55,836 nucleotides of DNA, from contig CALVBB010000015.1 in assembly GCA_944325705.1 (NCBI GenBank), positions 1 through 55,836 of the forward strand. Reading direction: 5' to 3'. This DNA comes from Candidatus Gastranaerophilales bacterium. GTDB taxonomy: Bacteria; Cyanobacteriota; Vampirovibrionia; Gastranaerophilales; Gastranaerophilaceae. Below the pieces are notes generated by a model. It was not told the DNA's origin. It did no database searches and saw nothing but the letters and a program-made list of their open reading frames with translations. Positions 51,562 to 55,836 of this stretch are shown piece after piece. How positions within the stretch are numbered: the first letter of the stretch is position 1; every line of letters starts with the position of its first letter. Position numbers and translations under genes: made by a program.

Positions 51562-51869
51562 ATGCAAAACACAGTTATAGCTTCAAAACTCAGATGGGGG
51601 GGGGGGGTACATATAGCCTGAATTCCGCTCCGGACAAGGGGTTCTGGGGGACATTCTTAAGAAATATCAGACGGCGCAGTGATTTTTTCAAATCTTTTTC
51701 CTTTACGGACGCTGTTTTTAAGACCATAGTGCAGGAAAATTTTACAAATTTACCGCTGACTAATAATCTTATGAAATCACCACTTGTGAAGATGTCAAGG
51801 CTTGGAAAATTTAAAACCGGAGATGGTGTTCTCGGCTTTAATGCTCCCTTCACTTCTCACTTCAAATAA
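51562..51869 (+). CDS. Poly-G phase-variable leader ORF overlapping a prepilin, OFF here
   Basis: ATG 51562 has a near-perfect ribosome site (AAGGAGG). Eleven codons (MQNTVIASKLR) lead into a run of 12 G (51596-51607). With 12 G the frame stops after WGGGVHIA. With 10 or 13 G it stays open for about 100 residues (TYSLNSAPDKGFWGTFLRNI, then DFFKSFSFTDAVFK, ending GFNAPFTSHFK) and stops at 51869, overlapping the prepilin start at 51841 by 29 bp. It may act by translational coupling, or be a prepilin leader separated from its gene by a second frameshift. Confidence 0.6.
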
Positions 51870-52539
51870 ATCGGCTTTCACTCTCGCAGAAGTTTTAATT
51901 ACTCTCGGCATTATCGGCGTTGTCGCAGCTATGACTCTGCCGACACTTGTTCAGAAAAAGACCAACAGCGAGGTTGAGGCTAAACTGCAAAAGATTTATT
52001 CCGCCATGAATCAGGCAGTTATGCTTTCTGAAATTGATAATGGTCCCAAAGAATACTGGCCGCCATCCTGCACAGAAACAACATGTGAAGAATACTATAA
52101 TAAATACTTTCTAAAATATTTAAAAAACGTTTCGCATAAAGAGTTTAACGGCTACGGCGGATACAATATAGCAATATACTTTACAGACGGTACTCTCTTA
52201 ATTGGAAAGGCTGGATACGACTATTATTTTTTTCCGAATGCAAAGAATTTTGATGAAGAAAGTTTTGGCGTTGGAACTGATGACGGCGGAGTGATAAGAA
52301 ATGACTGCGGTACTGCATATTTTGCATTTAGATTTGCACCATCGTATAAAAATGATAAATTTCATTACCAAAAGGGATTTGAACCATACCGGCACTCATT
52401 AGAAGAAAATACAAAAGAGGCACTTACAGAAGGTCCGTATGGATGTGACCTCAAAAGTACAGCGAAAGTGTTCTGTACTGCATGGATTCAGCTTAACGGC
52501 TGGAAAATTCCTGACGATTATCCGTTTACGGTCAAATAA
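51841..52539 (+). CDS. Type IV prepilin / pseudopilin-like protein
   Basis: 232 residues from ATG 51841: leader MLPSLLTSNKSA, then FTLAEVLITLGIIGVVAAMTLPTL, helix, and a Cys-containing head ending LNGWKIPDDYPF. It is a close paralogue of the 5647 prepilin (MNQA, DNGPKEYW, YYFFPN and KGFEPY blocks shared). A TTG 39 nt upstream is an alternative start. No strong ribosome site precedes ATG 51841, so its translation may depend on the upstream poly-G-controlled frame. Confidence 0.85.
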   Translation: MLPSLLTSNKSAFTLAEVLITLGIIGVVAAMTLPTLVQKKTNSEVEAKLQKIYSAMNQAVMLSEIDNGPKEYWPPSCTETTCEEYYNKYFLKYLKNVSHKEFNGYGGYNIAIYFTDGTLLIGKAGYDYYFFPNAKNFDEESFGVGTDDGGVIRNDCGTAYFAFRFAPSYKNDKFHYQKGFEPYRHSLEENTKEALTEGPYGCDLKSTAKVFCTAWIQLNGWKIPDDYPFTVK

Positions 52540-52601
52540 CCTGTTTCCAGCCGTTCTGCTACTGCATTTGTAAGATTAGAACTGCAAAAACTGCTGCCGG
52601 T

Positions 52602-52769
52602 GCAAAGCCGGACTTTCTACGGTGGAAAATTCCGGATAATTACCAGCTAAAGTTTTAGCACACAGAGATCCCGAAATAAATTCGGGATGACATGAAACTA
52701 AAGCAAGTTCCGTATGACATAATTAAGCCGGAGTTTTCCCTGCGTAAGTATTCGGTTAAGGTTAAATAA
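52602..52769 (+). pseudogene. Prepilin 3'-end remnants
   Basis: 52602-52658 reads AKPDFLRWKIPDNYQLKF then TAG, the C-terminal end of a prepilin (compare GWKIPDDYPF). 52746-52769 reads KYSVKVK then TAA, parallel to YPFTVK, the end of the intact 51841 prepilin. A palindrome, ATCCCGAA...TTCGGGAT (52668-52688), lies between them. These look like leftovers of one or two extra copies. Confidence 0.6.
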
Positions 52770-52771
52770 AC

Positions 52772-53890
52772 TTAAACGCCTGCTATTGCAAGAGCAGCTA
52801 TGCTGGCAGTCGACCAGCAGTTCTGCAGATTAAATCCTCCGCAAAAGCCGTCAATATCCATAACTTCACCGCAGAAATACAACCCGGAAACAAGCTTTGA
52901 TTCCATGGTTTTCGGATTGATTTCTTTCAAATCAACTCCGCCTGATGTCACCACTTCACCGTCCGGAACAGTTCCAAGAGCAGTCACCTCAAAGTTCTGT
53001 AATATAGAAAGTATGTTATCTCTTGTTTTTCCATTAATCCTGTGTGACTTTTCATCAGGATTTACACCCGAACGCACCAGTATAAACTCCGCAAACGATT
53101 TCGGGACATAGTCAGAAAGCAGATTTCTAATACTTTTATGCGGGTTAGAATTTAAAACAGCCTGAAAATCAACCTGTCCTATAAAATCAAAACTTATTTT
53201 GTAAGGAAAATCCTCCCGTGCCCGCAAAGACGAAATTTTGTAGACAGCAGGCCCTGAAATACCTTTATGGGTAAAAAGCACACCGCAAAGCGACACTCCA
53301 CTCAATGAAGAAAAATCTTCTTTAGTCTTTAAGCCTGCAAGCGCCGGACGCGGCTCTATAATGTGATGTCCGAACTTTTGTGCAAGTTCATAACCGCTGT
53401 GACCGCCAACTGCCATAACTATTTTATCAAAATGATGGCAGCAAAAATCTGTGACAACCTTAAAACCGGCACCGGCTTTCTCAATACGCAGAACTGTTTC
53501 TTTTAAAAATTTGGTTTGATTCAGATAAGCAAGCAGCTTTTTCCTGACATCTTTTGCGCTGTTTGATACAGGAAAAATTCTCATATCCTCCTGAATATAT
53601 GTATCCACCCCTATGTCTTTAAAAAACTCGAGCGTTTCAGCACCCCCGAAACGGGAAAACACAGAATACAAGAACTTTTCTCCGCGCGGATAATTTTTTG
53701 CCAGTTCTTTAAAGTCATATTCCGCATAAGAAATATTGCAGCGCCCTCCTCCTGTAGGCAGAAGCGTTAATAACGGCGGCTTTTTATCAAAAACCGTAAC
53801 TTCGCACTTCTCCTGCAAGTTTGCTGCACAAAAACACCCTGCCGGCCCGCCGCCGACAACAGCAACCCTAGATTTCAACTCTTGTTCCAT
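52772..53890 (-). CDS. YhiN/HI0933-family flavoprotein
   Basis: 372 residues. N-terminal FAD-binding Rossmann motif VAVVGGGPAGCFCAANL, then the HI0933 family block LLPTGGGRCNISY, the middle KIVMAVGGHSGYELA, the SGVSLCGVLFTHKGISGPAVYKISSL region, and the C-terminal FAD site GLYFCGEVMDIDGFCGGFNLQNCWSTASIAALA. Family members are NAD(P)/FAD-dependent oxidoreductases of unclear substrate. It overlaps the folK stop region by 23 bp and is its operon partner. The length is a little short (about 400 usual). Confidence 0.9.
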   Translation of the reverse strand: MEQELKSRVAVVGGGPAGCFCAANLQEKCEVTVFDKKPPLLTLLPTGGGRCNISYAEYDFKELAKNYPRGEKFLYSVFSRFGGAETLEFFKDIGVDTYIQEDMRIFPVSNSAKDVRKKLLAYLNQTKFLKETVLRIEKAGAGFKVVTDFCCHHFDKIVMAVGGHSGYELAQKFGHHIIEPRPALAGLKTKEDFSSLSGVSLCGVLFTHKGISGPAVYKISSLRAREDFPYKISFDFIGQVDFQAVLNSNPHKSIRNLLSDYVPKSFAEFILVRSGVNPDEKSHRINGKTRDNILSILQNFEVTALGTVPDGEVVTSGGVDLKEINPKTMESKLVSGLYFCGEVMDIDGFCGGFNLQNCWSTASIAALAIAGV

Positions 53891-54377
53891 ACAAAAACAC
53901 CATCTCAGGGTTTTCTAAATCGTTATGTAAATCTGCTATTGATTTGTGCAGCACAGGATGTTCAAAATCCGGAATAAGCTCCAGCAGCGGCACAAGAGTA
54001 AAAGCTCTTAAATGAAGATATTTGTGCGGAATAACCAGATCTGGCTCATTTATTATCTCTTTCCCGTAAAACAGAATATCAATATCAATGGTTCTGTCAG
54101 TATAGCCGTCTTTTGCCTCATTTCTATCCCGTCCAAGCTGTTTTTCAATTCTTTGGCAGGCTTCAAGAAGCTCTCCGGGTGTGAGTGAGGTTTTAATCTC
54201 CGCAACAGCATCTACAAACCAGGTTTCTGACGTCATTCCCCATGGTTCAGATTCGTAGAATGCAGAAGTTCTTATTATATTAACATTATCAAGCCCCCCG
54301 ATAAGAGCCGCAGCCTGCTGAACATATCCTATCCGGTCGCCTTTATTTGAACCTAAACTCAAGTAAGCTATTGTCAT
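53868..54377 (-). CDS. folK: 6-hydroxymethyl-7,8-dihydropterin pyrophosphokinase (HPPK)
   Basis: 169 residues. It transfers pyrophosphate from ATP to hydroxymethyl-dihydropterin in folate synthesis. Motifs: YLSLGSNKGDR, SAFYESEPWG, FVDAVAEI, LGRDRNEAKDGYTDRTIDIDILFYG with the catalytic DxDxD-type region, and IPHKYLHLRAFTLVPLLEL. All are family hallmarks. It is the first gene of a two-gene unit with the flavoprotein. Confidence 0.95.
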   Translation of the reverse strand: MTIAYLSLGSNKGDRIGYVQQAAALIGGLDNVNIIRTSAFYESEPWGMTSETWFVDAVAEIKTSLTPGELLEACQRIEKQLGRDRNEAKDGYTDRTIDIDILFYGKEIINEPDLVIPHKYLHLRAFTLVPLLELIPDFEHPVLHKSIADLHNDLENPEMVFLYGTRVEI

Positions 54378-54422
54378 ACCGTAATTTTACAGACTTTTCT
54401 AAACTATGTCAAATTTTTGTTA

Positions 54423-54428
54423 TATAAT
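54423..54428 (+). promoter_or_regulatory. -10 box close to the waaA start
   Basis: TATAAT lies nine bases before ATG 54438, so the mRNA leader would be only a few bases. No Shine-Dalgarno is visible. Confidence 0.4.
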
Positions 54429-54437
54429 AATAAAGAA

Positions 54438-55682
54438 ATGATGTTTTTGTATGGAATTTTATCAAGCATAGTTTTTTATATTTCTTTGCCGTTTTACTGG
54501 GCAGAGAGGGTTATGAGCGGGAAATCAGCAGGCTGGAAAGAAAAGTTTGCCAATCAGAACATGCCGATAAAATCTGATGATAAAATAATTATGCTTCACG
54601 GGGTTTCTGTAGGCGAAGTTATTGCGCTTGAAAATCTTGCAAAGAAAATAAAATCGGAATTTCCTGATTATAAACTTGTTGTAACTACGGGAACCAAAAC
54701 AGGACAGGAAATTGCCCATAAGAAATTTGCAGGAATTGCTGATTATATAACCTATTTTCCGTTTGACATTCCGCAGTGCACTGGTAAATTCTTAAAAAAA
54801 CTTCATCCGAATGTGGTTTTAATTGCAGAAACCGAACTCTGGCCAAATTTTGCGCACTCCTGCCGGGAAATGAACATCCCGCTGCTTACTGTTAATGGCA
54901 GAATTTCTGATTCCACATTCAAATCTTATAAACTTGCCGGAATGTTTTTTAAACATGTTTTCAATGACTTTACCGCACTCTTAATGCAGAGCCGAGAGGA
55001 TGCTCAAAAAGTTCTTGCGCTCGGTGCAACAAGCGAAAAAGTTGAGGTTATGGGAAATTTAAAATTTGATGTTCAAAGAAAGGATGCTGATATAGACCTT
55101 AAACAGGACAGCTTCCGCGTAATAATTGCCGGCAGCACGCATAAAGGCGAAGATGAGATTGTCCTCGGAGCATTTAAAGCCCTTAAAAAGGATTTTTCTG
55201 ACATTAAGCTTCTCATAGCACCCCGCCACCTCCAGAGGACTAATGATGTGGCAGAACTTGTTAAATCCGCCGGCTTTGCTTACGGCCTGCGCTCCGCAAA
55301 TGATAACTTTAAAGAAAAAGACGTAATAATCCTCGATACCCTCGGAGAACTCGGGAAAATGTATTCCATCTGCAATTTTGCGTTCATCGGCGGAAGTTTT
55401 AATAAAACGGGAGGCCACAATCCCCTTGAAGCCGTTGTCTACAACAAACCGGTACTTTCAGGGCCTTCTATCCATAATTTTAAAGATATTTACGGAATTC
55501 TCTCCCGTTCAAATGCAGGCAAAGTCGTAAAATCGCCGGAAGAGCTTGAACAGGCTATGCGAAAACTCCTCTCCTATAAAGAATTTTATAATCAAGCTTC
55601 CGCAGACTGCGAAACTATTTTTACCGCCCAGAAAGGTGCTCTTGATTTTGTAATAAGAAAATTACACTCTCTTTTAAAATAA
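54438..55682 (+). CDS. waaA: 3-deoxy-D-manno-octulosonic acid (Kdo) transferase
   Basis: 414 residues from ATG 54438; an in-frame TTG at 54417 would put the promoter inside the gene. WaaA adds Kdo to lipid A at the inner membrane. An N-terminal anchor (FLYGILSSIVFYISLPFYW) precedes MLHGVSVGEVIALENL (conserved GE), VVTTGTKTGQEIA, YFPFDIPQ, IAETELWPNF, TVNGRISD, and the C-domain APRHLQR and GGSFNKTGGHNPLEAV. All are characteristic of GT30 Kdo transferases. With lpxK and msbA it shows a lipid A-Kdo outer membrane. Confidence 0.94.
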   Translation: MMFLYGILSSIVFYISLPFYWAERVMSGKSAGWKEKFANQNMPIKSDDKIIMLHGVSVGEVIALENLAKKIKSEFPDYKLVVTTGTKTGQEIAHKKFAGIADYITYFPFDIPQCTGKFLKKLHPNVVLIAETELWPNFAHSCREMNIPLLTVNGRISDSTFKSYKLAGMFFKHVFNDFTALLMQSREDAQKVLALGATSEKVEVMGNLKFDVQRKDADIDLKQDSFRVIIAGSTHKGEDEIVLGAFKALKKDFSDIKLLIAPRHLQRTNDVAELVKSAGFAYGLRSANDNFKEKDVIILDTLGELGKMYSICNFAFIGGSFNKTGGHNPLEAVVYNKPVLSGPSIHNFKDIYGILSRSNAGKVVKSPEELEQAMRKLLSYKEFYNQASADCETIFTAQKGALDFVIRKLHSLLK

Positions 55683-55825
55683 TATCATCTAAAAAAATGA
55701 TTGATTTTACTGCATTTCCGCCTAAAATGTTAAGATATATTACAAACATGTAATCCAAAATTAAAGTTTTTTCACCGGAAAGCCGTAAATAAAAACATAA
55801 GGGAAAAAACGAAAGGGAACATGCT

Positions 55826-55836
55826 ATGGGAATGGC
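55826..55836 (+). CDS. Start of a gene cut by the window end
   Basis: GAAAGGGAA is followed by ATGCT and ATGGGAATGGC; the second ATG (55826, MGM...) is better spaced. Only three to four codons are visible, so the product cannot be named. Confidence 0.4.

Noticed and set aside
31986-51607. All poly-G tracts as pure sequencing artefacts
   Set aside because: Homopolymer length errors are possible, but four tracts of 12-15 G all lying 11-18 codons after good ribosome sites in surface-related genes is not what random error produces. The exact counts remain uncertain.
55740-55820. Riboswitch before the truncated last gene
   Set aside because: CACCGGAAAGCCG looked suggestive, but I could not form a complete known riboswitch fold from the 80 bases available.

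Overview
The window looks like chromosomal DNA of an AT-rich, fermentative Gram-negative bacterium. The best fit is the gut-dwelling, non-photosynthetic relatives of cyanobacteria (Gastranaerophilales, class Vampirovibrionia or 'Melainabacteria'). Four things point there: many prepilins with the FTLAEVLITLG signature, a ClpC-type chaperone, lipid A/LPS and outer-membrane genes (lpxK, waaA, msbA, an MCE protein, Skp, a TpsB barrel), and a trimeric NAD-linked [FeFe]-hydrogenase. This placement is inferred from gene content, not from a marker tree. Stop codons include TGA, so the standard bacterial code applies.

Layout. 0-9 kb: a cut tRNA-Leu with duplicated 5' pieces, an alpha/beta hydrolase, ugd, msbA, a regulator/prepilin pair, and a coaE-pseudouridine synthase-thioesterase operon. 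9-16 kb: tRNA-Pro with duplicated 5' pieces, an FkbM methyltransferase, yidC-queA, more XRE regulators and prepilins, and a lytic transglycosylase. 16-25 kb: an MCE protein, lpxK, nth, the hydrogenase operon and Skp. 25-32 kb: a TpsB-like barrel, bioD-bioA, a 31-residue membrane peptide and nupC. 32-46 kb: a large glycosyltransferase, tRNA-Lys, a DUF1796 protein, pth, a TPR protein, a repeat-rich gap, gspF, clpC, a prepilin and tRNA-Glu. 46-56 kb: small secreted or membrane proteins, a SprA-like metalloprotease, a GT-C-like membrane protein, another prepilin with remnants, a YhiN-like flavoprotein, folK and waaA.

How it fits together. Envelope building (ugd, msbA, lpxK, waaA, MCE, Skp, YidC, TpsB) is mixed with a type IV pilus/pseudopilus repertoire: five prepilin genes or remnants plus GspF. 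Two prepilins lie divergent to XRE regulators with operator-like repeats between them. Energy metabolism is represented by HydCBA, which probably disposes of NADH and ferredoxin electrons as H2.

The most notable signals are not ordinary genes. (1) Four long poly-G tracts (12-15 G) sit just after the start codons of surface-related genes; exact codon counting puts one gene in frame (glycosyltransferase) and three out of frame (prepilin, DUF1796, prepilin leader ORF), the pattern of slipped-strand phase variation. (2) Four copies of a hairpin element share a tip of about 45 nt carrying GNRA-type loops, while their long stem arms differ completely between loci yet match within each locus. (3) tRNA-Leu and tRNA-Pro are each preceded, inside the probable transcript, by partial copies of their own 5' halves with a hairpin inserted in the D-arm. 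(4) There is a pair of MITE-like elements and a recurring prepilin-leader/palindrome repeat.
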